Below, piece by piece: positions 1 to 5,482 of a DNA stretch of 5,522 bases. Source of the DNA: Lysobacterales bacterium (lineage in GTDB: Bacteria; Pseudomonadota; Gammaproteobacteria; Xanthomonadales; SZUA-36); the NCBI GenBank assembly GCA_009692275.1, contig SHZL01000190.1, positions 1-5,522 on the forward strand. The letters run 5' to 3'. The notes below the pieces were generated by a model that worked only from the letters and a program-made list of their open reading frames with translations, was not told the DNA's origin and did no database searches. The first letter of the stretch is position 1, and each line of letters starts with the position of its first letter. A program made the translations under genes and the position numbers.

Positions 1-274
1 CATAACGGTAGATACTCTGCAGTTGAGTGATGTAGCGATTGAACGAGGATGGTGCCAGTGATTCACCGGATGAAGTGCACTGCCCTCCCCTTGTAGGCTT
101 CAACTTCCCACGCTTTGCCAGCGATACCAGGGCGGTATCCACTTCATCGGGCGTTATATTGGCAATATCTCTACTGCCAAATACGCCATACCAGTACTGC
201 AACCGGCTAAGTGTTGCTGCATCCCACTCTCGGGACGCGACCATTCCATCGATAACCATCGAAAGTGTAGTCAT
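1..274 (-). CDS. Tyrosine recombinase (phage/island integrase), N-terminal part, cut by the window edge
   Basis: An open frame runs from an ATG at 274 to the left edge: 91 codons with no stop. The protein starts MTTLSMVIDGMVASREWD. It has the look of the helical core-binding (SAM-like) domain of tyrosine site-specific recombinases: a tryptophan-rich helix around residues 25-33 (LQYWYGVFG), then IANITPDEV at 37-45, a basic stretch KRGKLK at 54-59, and SSFNRYITQLQSIYRY at 76-91, corresponding to the family pattern in which a small loop precedes an NRY helix. The catalytic domain (Arg-His-Arg-Tyr) would lie beyond the window, so activity cannot be judged. The start is supported by GGAG (plus-strand 284-287) nine bases upstream; later methionines at codons 6 and 11 lack such a site. 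The gene lies just past the 3' end of tRNA-Gly on the same strand, typical of integrases of elements inserted into tRNA genes. Family assignment rests on pattern recognition of this domain plus context; it could be a decayed remnant. Confidence 0.82.
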   Translation of the reverse strand, partial: MTTLSMVIDGMVASREWDAATLSRLQYWYGVFGSRDIANITPDEVDTALVSLAKRGKLKPTRGGQCTSSGESLAPSSFNRYITQLQSIYRY

Positions 275-295
275 GTTGCTGTTCTCCGTTATGCA

Positions 296-321
296 AACGT
301 TCAAAACTCTCTTGAAACGTT
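296..321. repeat. Imperfect inverted repeat containing two AAACGTT copies, between integrase and tRNA-Gly
   Basis: AACGTTCAA (296-304) and TTGAAACGTT (312-321) are complementary except for one bulged A, with a seven-base loop. The heptamer AAACGTT also occurs twice in direct orientation (295-301 and 315-321), twenty bases apart, roughly two helical turns. No T-run follows on either strand, so this does not look like an intrinsic terminator. It lies in the 79-base spacer between the tRNA 3' end and the integrase start, where integrase arm-binding sites or an integrase-gene operator could be. The function is inferred only from position. Confidence 0.4.
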
Positions 322-353
322 GTGATGACGCGTAACGTAGACACTGCTTTGTT

Positions 354-429
354 TGGAGCGGGAAACGAGGCTCGAACTCGCGACCTCAACCTTGGCAAGG
401 TTGCGCTCTACCAACTGAGCTATTCCCGC
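354..429 (-). tRNA. tRNA-Gly (anticodon GCC)
   Basis: This 76-base tRNA is complete on the minus strand. The acceptor stem GCGGGAA pairs perfectly with TTCCCGC, followed by discriminator T and an encoded CCA. The D arm (GCTC/GAGC), anticodon stem (CAACC/GGTTG) and T arm (GCGAG/CTCGT with loop TTCGAGC) all close. The anticodon loop is TTGCCAA with GCC at tRNA positions 34-36 (plus-strand 394-396), reading glycine codons GGC and GGU. From memory it differs from the E. coli tRNA-Gly(GCC) only at a few positions, mainly compensated pairs in the anticodon stem. The 3' end faces the integrase gene. If the neighbouring element is integrated here, the 3' part of this tRNA is the likely attachment core and has been kept intact. 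MnmA, encoded further right, is not expected to modify this tRNA because position 34 is G. Confidence 0.98.
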
Positions 430-442
430 AGTGAGGGAGCGT

Positions 443-470
443 ATTTTAAGTGAATACCCCCCGGTGTCAA
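443..470 (-). promoter_or_regulatory. Sigma70 promoter of tRNA-Gly
   Basis: On the minus strand a consensus TTGACA -35 box (plus 465-470) is separated by 16 bases from TAAAAT (plus 443-448, five of six matches to consensus). Transcription would start near 436, a few bases before the mature tRNA 5' end at 429. The discriminator between the -10 box and that start is GC-rich (ACGCTCCC), as is typical of stringently controlled stable-RNA promoters; that regulation is an inference. The same promoter could read through into the integrase gene. Confidence 0.75.
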
Positions 471-506
471 CTCCGCAGTGAATTTGCCCACTGTGCAATT
501 CGGACT

Positions 507-534
507 TTCGATCTGGGCCTGAGGGTGGCACAAT
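507..534 (+). promoter_or_regulatory. Weak candidate infA promoter
   Basis: TTCGAT (507-512) and CACAAT (529-534), 16 bases apart, are the best -35/-10 pair I can find in the infA upstream region. Only the -10 box is fairly close to consensus (four of six). The infA promoter must lie in the 133 bases between the tRNA and infA unless transcription comes from elsewhere, since the neighbouring tRNA points the other way. Confidence 0.2.
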
Positions 535-562
535 AGCCGTCCCGAATCCCAGGCTGGAGAAT

Positions 563-781
563 ATGGCGAAAGAAGATGTAATAGAAATGGACGGCAAAGT
601 ACTTGAAACGCTGCCCAATACGATGTTCCGCGTTGAGCTGGACAACGGTCACTTAGTCACTGCACATATTTCCGGCCGCATGCGCAAGCACTATATCCGT
701 ATCCTCACGGGCGACAAGGTCAAAGTGGAGTTGACCCCCTACGACCTGACCAAAGGCAGAATCACCTACCGTACCAAGTAA
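563..781 (+). CDS. infA: Translation initiation factor IF-1
   Basis: The 72-residue product has exactly the usual IF-1 length and is close to the E. coli protein throughout, starting MAKEDVIEMDGKVLETLPN and containing the conserved VTAHISG and YIRILTGDKV blocks. IF-1 is a single OB-fold protein that binds the 30S ribosomal subunit at the A site, cooperating with IF-2 and IF-3 so that initiator tRNA is placed in the P site. The start is preceded by GGAG (556-559) only three bases from the ATG, a short spacing, with AGG at 551-553 adding partial complementarity. The gene is monocistronic here: tRNA-Gly diverges upstream and clpA converges downstream. In E. coli infA also faces clpA, with a tRNA gene between them, so this is conserved synteny. 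The residue-level match leaves little doubt. Confidence 0.99.
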   Translation: MAKEDVIEMDGKVLETLPNTMFRVELDNGHLVTAHISGRMRKHYIRILTGDKVKVELTPYDLTKGRITYRTK

Positions 782-796
782 GCAACCAGCCCCGGC

Positions 797-3091
797 TTAT
801 TCAGTCGCTGCAGGCAACTCCCCGGTACTCGCCAGCTTTGCAAATACCTTGATTTGCAACTTGTCGCCTTTACCACGCGGCGCATTGACCCGTACTTCAC
901 CACCTTCAGTCAGATCTCCAAATAACAGGTCATCTGCCAGCGGGCGCTTGATTTGCTCCTGGATAACACGGCGCATGGGACGCGCACCCATTTTCGGGTC
1001 AAAGCCTTTTTCAGCCAGCCATTCGCGCGCGGTGCGGGTCACCGAAATCGACACATTTTTCAGTGCCAGTTGCTCTTCCAGTTCAAGCACGAACTTGTCT
1101 ACTACCTTGAGGATGATGGACGGGTCCAGTGCACGGAAACCGATGATGGCATCAAGGCGGTTGCGGAACTCTGGCGCAAAGGTCTTGCGAATGACTTCCA
1201 TTGCATCCGTGGAGTGGTCCTGCTCGGTGAACCCAATGGAGCGCCGCGCGCTGAGCTGCGCACCGGCATTGGTGGTCATCACCAGAATGACGTTGCGGAA
1301 ATCCGCTTCACGGCCGCTGGCGTCGGTGAGCTTGCCATGATCCATAACCTGCAGCAGGATGTTGAAAATATCCGGATGGGCTTTTTCCACTTCGTCCAGC
1401 AGCAGCACGGCATGGGGGTTTCGGGTCACGGCCTCGGTGAGTAGCCCGCCACGATCAAAGCCCACGTATCCGGGGGGCGCACCCACCAGTCGTGAAACGG
1501 AGTGCGATTCCATGTATTCCGACATATCAAAGCGAATCAATTCTATGCCCATGGTCAGGGCAAGCTGCCGGGTTACTTCGGTCTTGCCCACCCCGGTCGG
1601 TCCGGCAAAGAGGAAAGAGCCAATGGGTTTGCCCTCTTCGCCCAGTCCGGAGCGGGCCATCTTAATGGCGGCCGTCAATGCGCCGATGGCCTCATCCTGG
1701 CCAAACACCACCAGCTTGAGGTCGCGATCGAGATTCCGCAGTGCATCGCGGTCGGTGCGCGATACCTGCTTGGCAGGAATCCGCGCAATATGCGCAATGA
1801 TTTGCTCGATATCGTGTTCGTCGATAATTACCTTGCGCTCGCTTTCCGGCAGGGTCCTCTGCCGGGCGCCCGCTTCGTCGATGACATCGATCGCCTTGTC
1901 CGGCAGATGGCGGTCATTGATGTGACGCGCGGATAATTCCGCTGCCGCGACCAGGGCCTTGTCGGTGTACTGCACATGGTGATGGTCTTCAAAGCGACTC
2001 TTGAGTCCGCGCAAAATCTCCACGGTTTCGGATTCGGTGGGTTCGCCAATATCAATTTTCTGGAAACGCCGCGCGAGGGCACGGTCTTTTTCAAACACGC
2101 TGCGAAATTCCTGGAAGGTGGTCGAGCCAATGCAGCGCAACTCACCGGAGGCCAGCACGGGCTTGATGAGATTGGATGCATCCATCACCCCGCCGGAAGC
2201 AGCGCCGGCGCCTATGATGGTGTGTATTTCATCGATAAACAGTATGGAGCCAGGTTGCTCCAGCAACTCCGCCACTACCGCTTTGAGGCGTTTTTCAAAA
2301 TCACCGCGGTACTTGGTTCCCGCCAGCAGCGAGCCCAGGTCCAGTGCATAGATCGTGGCACCGGCCAGGATATCCGGTACTTCGTTGCGCACGATGCGCA
2401 GCGCCAGACCCTCGGCCATGGCGGTTTTACCTACCCCTGCTTCGCCCACGAACAAGGGGTTGTTCTTGCGCCTGCGGCACAGTACCTGGATGGTGCGCTC
2501 GATTTCGCTGGCCCGGCCGATCAGGGGATCAATGCGATCCTCCAATGCGCGCTGGTTCAGGTTGGAGGCAAAGCGCGCCAGGGCGCCATCCCGCTTTTCC
2601 GCGTGCTCATCCTGTGCGTCCAGGATCTCCGGGCCCTTGGCGGCTGACTGCTCGCCATCCACGCGGCTGAGTCCGTGTGAGAGGTAGTTGACTACGTCCA
2701 GCCGGGTAACATCGTGCCGGTGCAACAGGTAACTGGCATAGGCATCTTTCTCACTGAATATGGCCACGAGGACATTGGCTCCGAGAACCTCATCCTTGCC
2801 GGCGGACTGCACATGATAGAGGGCACGTTGCAGCACACGCTGGAAGCCGATGGTGGGTTGCGTATCGCGGGTATCCCCTTCTTTCAGCAAGGGCACGGTA
2901 TCTTCCAGGACCTTGCGTATTTCCTTTTCAAGCGCAATCGTGTCGGCGCCGCAGGCGCTCAGTATTCCCAGCGCCGAGGCATTGTCGAGCAGGGCGAGCA
3001 GCATGTGCTCAACCGTGAGGAATTCATGGCGTTGTTCGCGCGCTTCCTGGTACGCCTGGCTTATGGACAGTTCCAGTTCTTTGCTGAACAT
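797..3091 (-). CDS. clpA: ATP-dependent Clp protease ATP-binding subunit ClpA
   Basis: The 764-residue product (E. coli ClpA is 758) is the AAA+ unfoldase that feeds substrates into the ClpP peptidase in the cytoplasm. The N-domain with two Clp repeats (about residues 1-145) is where ClpS docks. D1 has Walker A GEAGVGKT (216-223), pore loop KYRG (260-263), Walker B ILFIDE (283-288) and arginine fingers near R341-R342. D2 has Walker A GPTGVGKT (497-504), pore loop GYVG (541-544), Walker B VLLLDE (562-567), and the sensor-2 GARP (702-705). IGF at 619-621 fits the ClpP-docking loop (IGL in E. coli). The ATG at 3091 was chosen over one seven codons upstream (3112) because it gives the family start MFSKELELSI, follows a GGAGAAGG site, and overlaps the clpS stop by one base (TGATG), which suggests translational coupling. 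All key residues are intact. ClpP is not encoded in the window. Confidence 0.98.
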   Translation of the reverse strand: MFSKELELSISQAYQEAREQRHEFLTVEHMLLALLDNASALGILSACGADTIALEKEIRKVLEDTVPLLKEGDTRDTQPTIGFQRVLQRALYHVQSAGKDEVLGANVLVAIFSEKDAYASYLLHRHDVTRLDVVNYLSHGLSRVDGEQSAAKGPEILDAQDEHAEKRDGALARFASNLNQRALEDRIDPLIGRASEIERTIQVLCRRRKNNPLFVGEAGVGKTAMAEGLALRIVRNEVPDILAGATIYALDLGSLLAGTKYRGDFEKRLKAVVAELLEQPGSILFIDEIHTIIGAGAASGGVMDASNLIKPVLASGELRCIGSTTFQEFRSVFEKDRALARRFQKIDIGEPTESETVEILRGLKSRFEDHHHVQYTDKALVAAAELSARHINDRHLPDKAIDVIDEAGARQRTLPESERKVIIDEHDIEQIIAHIARIPAKQVSRTDRDALRNLDRDLKLVVFGQDEAIGALTAAIKMARSGLGEEGKPIGSFLFAGPTGVGKTEVTRQLALTMGIELIRFDMSEYMESHSVSRLVGAPPGYVGFDRGGLLTEAVTRNPHAVLLLDEVEKAHPDIFNILLQVMDHGKLTDASGREADFRNVILVMTTNAGAQLSARRSIGFTEQDHSTDAMEVIRKTFAPEFRNRLDAIIGFRALDPSIILKVVDKFVLELEEQLALKNVSISVTRTAREWLAEKGFDPKMGARPMRRVIQEQIKRPLADDLLFGDLTEGGEVRVNAPRGKGDKLQIKVFAKLASTGELPAATE

Positions 3092-3411
3092 CAGGCCTTC
3101 TCCATCGTGCACTTAAGGGGATGCTCGTTTTGACGCGAGAATTCGTTGACCTGTACCACCTTGGTTTCTGCAATCTCATAAGTGAACACACCGCAGACAC
3201 CTTTACCGCGAGTATGCACGTGTAACATCACTTGTGTGGCACGGTCATGGTTCATATTGAAGAACAGGCGCAGGATCTCGATGACGAAATCCATGGGCGT
3301 GTAGTCGTCATTTAAGAGAATGACCCGGTACATCGGCGGAAGTTCGACTTCCGGCCGTGCTTCCTCAAGCTCCGTGCCCTGTCCTTTCCTGTATTCCAGT
3401 TCCTGTGCCAT
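3091..3411 (-). CDS. clpS: ClpS, N-degron adaptor of the ClpAP protease
   Basis: The product has 106 residues, the same length as E. coli ClpS, and aligns without gaps in the core. ClpS binds proteins with N-terminal Leu, Phe, Tyr or Trp and hands them to ClpA. The binding-pocket residues are present in the standard numbering: N34, D35 and D36 in LLNDDYTPM, the gatekeeper M40, and H66. The conserved GVFTYEIAETKV (74-85) and the C-terminal NEHPLKCTMEKA are also recognisable. The N-terminal 25 residues are variable and charged, as expected of the flexible extension that enters the ClpA pore. The gene is first in an operon with clpA, with a one-base stop/start overlap. The start is fixed by an in-frame TAA three codons upstream of the ATG, yet no Shine-Dalgarno sequence precedes it (the six bases before the ATG are CTGCTC); see the promoter entry. 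Confidence 0.98.
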   Translation of the reverse strand: MAQELEYRKGQGTELEEARPEVELPPMYRVILLNDDYTPMDFVIEILRLFFNMNHDRATQVMLHVHTRGKGVCGVFTYEIAETKVVQVNEFSRQNEHPLKCTMEKA

Positions 3412-3417
3412 GAGCAG

Positions 3418-3446
3418 ATTTTAACTTAGCCGGGGGGGCGAGTCGA
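3418..3446 (-). promoter_or_regulatory. Candidate clpS-clpA promoter, possibly giving a leaderless mRNA
   Basis: On the minus strand TCGACT (plus 3441-3446, four of six to TTGACA) is followed after 17 bases by TAAAAT (plus 3418-3423, five of six to TATAAT). The usual distance to the transcription start would place +1 at about 3411, the A of the clpS ATG or within a few bases of it. The spacer contains a run of seven G on the plus strand (3432-3438). An alternative pair further upstream, TTGCTC (plus 3474-3479) and TGTAAT (plus 3450-3455) with an 18-base spacer, would borrow its -35 box from the palindrome and give a normal leader, still without a Shine-Dalgarno site. Confidence 0.45.
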
Positions 3447-3460
3447 TGAATTACATGCAA

Positions 3461-3524
3461 AGAGACGGGGACAGAGCAAGGTGCCAGAGTATTTATCCTG
3501 GCACCTTGCTCTGACCCCCTTTCT
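3461..3524. repeat. Long palindrome in the clpS-mnmA divergent spacer, REP-like
   Basis: Positions 3472-3487 (CAGAGCAAGGTGCCAG) are perfectly complementary to 3498-3513, around a ten-base AT-rich loop (3488-3497). After one A-A mismatch the pairing continues with GGGG (3467-3470) and CCCC (3515-3518), and after a C-C mismatch with five more pairs including one G-T (3461-3465 with 3520-3524). The arms read GGGGACAGAG and, on the other strand, GGGGTCAGAG. Paired inverted units of this style recall the REP/REPIN-like repeats spread by RAYT (Y1-type) transposases in proteobacteria; that resemblance is from memory, and no second copy is in the window. A T-rich stretch (TTTCTGTTTT, 3520-3529) follows on the plus strand, so it could also stop transcription, but it is located between two divergent gene starts, where a terminator would not be expected. 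Confidence 0.8.
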
Positions 3525-3554
3525 GTTTTCCGGAATGGCCCCATCTCTAGTCAC

Positions 3555-4736
3555 ATGGCTAAGCGTAGCAACAAACATCCAGCCGCATTAACCATGGTTG
3601 CCATGTCGGGCGGCGTTGATTCATCCGTAGCTGCGTTGTGCCTCAGGCAGCAGGGCCGGGACATCGCGGGCCTGTTCATGAAAAACTGGGAGGAAGACGA
3701 CAGATTCGGCACCTGCCCGGCCGAGGAAGACGCAAGCGATGCGCTCGCCGTGGCCGAACACATGGGCATAGCCCTGCACCGGAGGAATTTCTCTGCTGAG
3801 TACTGGGACTTCGTGTTTGAAGAATTCCTCGCGGAATACCGGGCCGGCCGCACGCCCAACCCCGATATCCTGTGCAATCGGGAAATCAAGTTCAAGACCT
3901 TCCTTGAGCACGCGCACGACCTGGGGGCTGAGCGCATCGCTACCGGGCATTACGCACGCATCGATGAATCCGATGGCGAGTATCGCTTGCTCCGGGGCAA
4001 GGACGGCAACAAAGATCAGAGTTATTTTCTCTACACGCTGGGCCAGGAGCAACTGGCCCGTACCGAGTTTCCCGTGGGGGAACTGCATAAGCCTGCAGTT
4101 CGGCAGATGGCCCGGGCTTCCGGCCTCCCCGTACACGCCAAGAAGGATAGCACCGGCATCTGTTTTATCGGTGAGCGGAACTTCCGGCAATTCCTGAGCA
4201 GCTACATAGCTGCCGAACCGGGCGAAATTCGCACCGCAGAAGGCAGGGCCATTGGCGAACACCACGGCCTCATGTTGCACACCCTGGGCCAGAGGCAGGG
4301 GTTGGGCATAGGCGGCGTGCAGGGCTGCGCAGACGCGCCCTGGTATGTGTTGCACAAGGATATGCAAGAAAACGTGCTGTATGCCGGGCAGGACCACGAC
4401 CATCCCTGGTTGATGTCCAGGCGCTTGCTAGCCAGCCAGTTGAGCTGGGTTTCGGGCCAACCCCCTGCCCCCGGGAGCCGCCTGCATGCGCAAGTGCGTT
4501 ATCGCCAAAATGAGCAGGCCTGCGTTGTCAGCGAGCTGAGCCCGGGTCGCCTGGTGCTTGAATTTGAGCAGCCGCAGCGTGCGGTAGCGCCGGGCCAGTC
4601 GGTCGTGATCTACCACGACACGGTCTGCCTTGGCGGCGGTATCATCGATGCATCAAACGCTCCGCCAGACCAGGGGATGGAGCCGTCAGGTTTAGTGGAA
4701 TCGGGATTTTTCAGAAGCGAGGCGGAATCATCATGA
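3555..4736 (+). CDS. mnmA: tRNA-specific 2-thiouridylase MnmA
   Basis: The 393-residue protein matches MnmA along its length. MnmA uses ATP and sulfur relayed by the Tus system to make the 2-thio group of U34 in tRNA-Lys, -Glu and -Gln. The PP-loop SGGVDSS (18-24) binds ATP. FMKNWEEDD (41-49), NPDILCN with catalytic C107, and GICFIG with the second catalytic C203 are intact, as are GHY (131-133) and the C-terminal beta-barrel motif CLGGGII (358-364). About 20-25 residues beyond this motif exceed the E. coli length (368) and are low in recognisable features. The ATG at 3555 gives an N-terminus slightly longer than in E. coli; codons 14 and 17 are alternative starts, but none has a Shine-Dalgarno site. 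The stop overlaps the hflD start by four bases (ATGA). The palindrome at 3461-3524 lies 30 bases upstream. Confidence 0.98.
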   Translation: MAKRSNKHPAALTMVAMSGGVDSSVAALCLRQQGRDIAGLFMKNWEEDDRFGTCPAEEDASDALAVAEHMGIALHRRNFSAEYWDFVFEEFLAEYRAGRTPNPDILCNREIKFKTFLEHAHDLGAERIATGHYARIDESDGEYRLLRGKDGNKDQSYFLYTLGQEQLARTEFPVGELHKPAVRQMARASGLPVHAKKDSTGICFIGERNFRQFLSSYIAAEPGEIRTAEGRAIGEHHGLMLHTLGQRQGLGIGGVQGCADAPWYVLHKDMQENVLYAGQDHDHPWLMSRRLLASQLSWVSGQPPAPGSRLHAQVRYRQNEQACVVSELSPGRLVLEFEQPQRAVAPGQSVVIYHDTVCLGGGIIDASNAPPDQGMEPSGLVESGFFRSEAESS

Positions 4737-5365
4737 AAGAACGCACGCTGGCACTGGCTGGTGTCATGCAGGCTACGGAACTGGTGCGCCAGGCCGCCTG
4801 GCACGGAACCTGGTCCGGGTTTGCCGCGACCGCAAGCCTTAATTCGCTGTTCCGGCTGGAAGCTGAGTCCGTGGACTTTGTATACGGCGGCAAGAAGAAC
4901 CTGCGCCTGGGCCTGGAAACCCTGATCGCCGCCCTGCAGGGTGAATCGCGCTATACCGAGGTGTTGCGCTATGCCATTGGCCTGTTCCAGATTGAACGGC
5001 GCTTTGTGCGCTCTGACCGCCTGCAGGAAACGATAGGCAAACGCCTGGAGCAAATTGCCGGCACCGGCGCGGACCTCGAGGAACATGAGCGGCAGGATCA
5101 CCAGGCCGAAGAAATAGCCGCGCTCTACGCCGAAACCATCAGCCAGTTGTCACCGCGCATCGTGGTCAATGGCAAGCCGCAGTTCCTCAAAGTGGAGCGC
5201 ACCGTCAACTGGGTACGCACCCTGCTGCTGGCCGGATTACGCTCGGCCGTGCTGTGGGACCAGTTGGGTGGTGGCCGGCTGGAGCTGATGTTTGGCCGGA
5301 AAAAAATCCTTGAGGAAGCCACAGCATTGCTGCTGGGCGACCTGCCCCGGCATGACCAGGCCTGA
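4733..5365 (+). CDS. hflD: HflD, high-frequency-lysogenization protein homologue
   Basis: The 210-residue product resembles E. coli HflD (213 residues): TLALAGVMQA near the start, NLRLGLETLIAAL (56-68), the central helix around FQIERRF (85-91), and the well-conserved C-terminal part with LLLAGLRSAVLW (164-175), the GGGRLELMF loop (179-187) and a terminal helix. HflD is a mostly helical, membrane-associated peripheral protein; in E. coli it binds the lambda CII activator and affects lysogenization, while its housekeeping role is unclear. No signal peptide or membrane span is seen. The start overlaps the mnmA stop (ATGA), and GAGG (4719-4722) lies ten bases upstream inside the mnmA 3' end, so the two are cotranscribed and probably coupled. 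The mnmA-hflD pairing is common in gammaproteobacteria. A link to the integrated element at the left edge should not be assumed. Confidence 0.96.
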   Translation: MKERTLALAGVMQATELVRQAAWHGTWSGFAATASLNSLFRLEAESVDFVYGGKKNLRLGLETLIAALQGESRYTEVLRYAIGLFQIERRFVRSDRLQETIGKRLEQIAGTGADLEEHERQDHQAEEIAALYAETISQLSPRIVVNGKPQFLKVERTVNWVRTLLLAGLRSAVLWDQLGGGRLELMFGRKKILEEATALLLGDLPRHDQA

Positions 5366-5376
5366 TCACCGGCTGC

Positions 5377-5399
5377 TCGAAAAAACTTCGTTTTTTTGA
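5377..5399 (+). terminator. Candidate hairpin terminator after hflD
   Basis: TCGAAAAAAC (5377-5386) can pair with GTTTTTTTGA (5390-5399) around the loop TTC: ten pairs, of which six are A-T and one is G-T. It begins 12 bases after the hflD stop. The T-run is within the stem rather than after it, so it is not a textbook intrinsic terminator. It is nested in a larger inverted repeat, ATCACCG (5365-5371) with CGGTGAT (5420-5426). It may end the mnmA-hflD transcript, but the stem is thermodynamically weak. Confidence 0.35.
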
Positions 5400-5482
5400 C
5401 TGTCCTGTGCCGCAAGGATCGGTGATAATTGCGCGCTGATTTGGTAATTTTCCTTTGTACCTGAACAAGATTGGAGAAAGTA

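Noticed and set aside
39..335. 98-codon open frame on the plus strand at the left edge
   Set aside because: It is antisense to the integrase fragment and runs on without any family pattern or ribosome site. The minus-strand frame has a good ribosome site and a recognisable domain.
526..531. TGGCAC upstream of infA as a sigma54 -24 element
   Set aside because: No GC/TTGC element is found at the required distance downstream.
301..645. 114-codon minus-strand frame running through tRNA-Gly and into infA
   Set aside because: It reads through a certain tRNA gene and antisense to infA; the composition is that of a shadow frame.
779..799. Inverted repeat TAAGC/GCTTA spanning the infA and clpA stop codons, as a bidirectional terminator
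   Set aside because: Only five base pairs, an 11-base loop and no T-run; each arm is largely the stop codon itself. It is too weak to call, though some terminator for the convergent genes may lie within their coding ends.
1976..2647. Long plus-strand frame opposite clpA, with similar ones at 849-1340, 953-1444, 1359-1925 and 2714-3133
   Set aside because: All are antisense to clpA, whose protein is complete and conserved; long antisense frames are common in GC-rich coding DNA. None has a recognisable domain.
3092..3112. Upstream ATG giving ClpA seven extra N-terminal residues
   Set aside because: The extension lies entirely within clpS, does not resemble ClpA N-termini, and the ATG at 3091 has a better ribosome site and matches the family start.
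3461..3524. Palindrome as an integron attC site or a CRISPR repeat
   Set aside because: It lacks the attC core sites (GTTRRRY style) and extrahelical bases, there is no integron integrase or cassette array beside it, and there is only one copy in the window, with no spacer-repeat series.
3621..4403. 260-codon minus-strand frame opposite mnmA
   Set aside because: It lies wholly within the conserved mnmA coding region and shows no family features, so it is a shadow frame.
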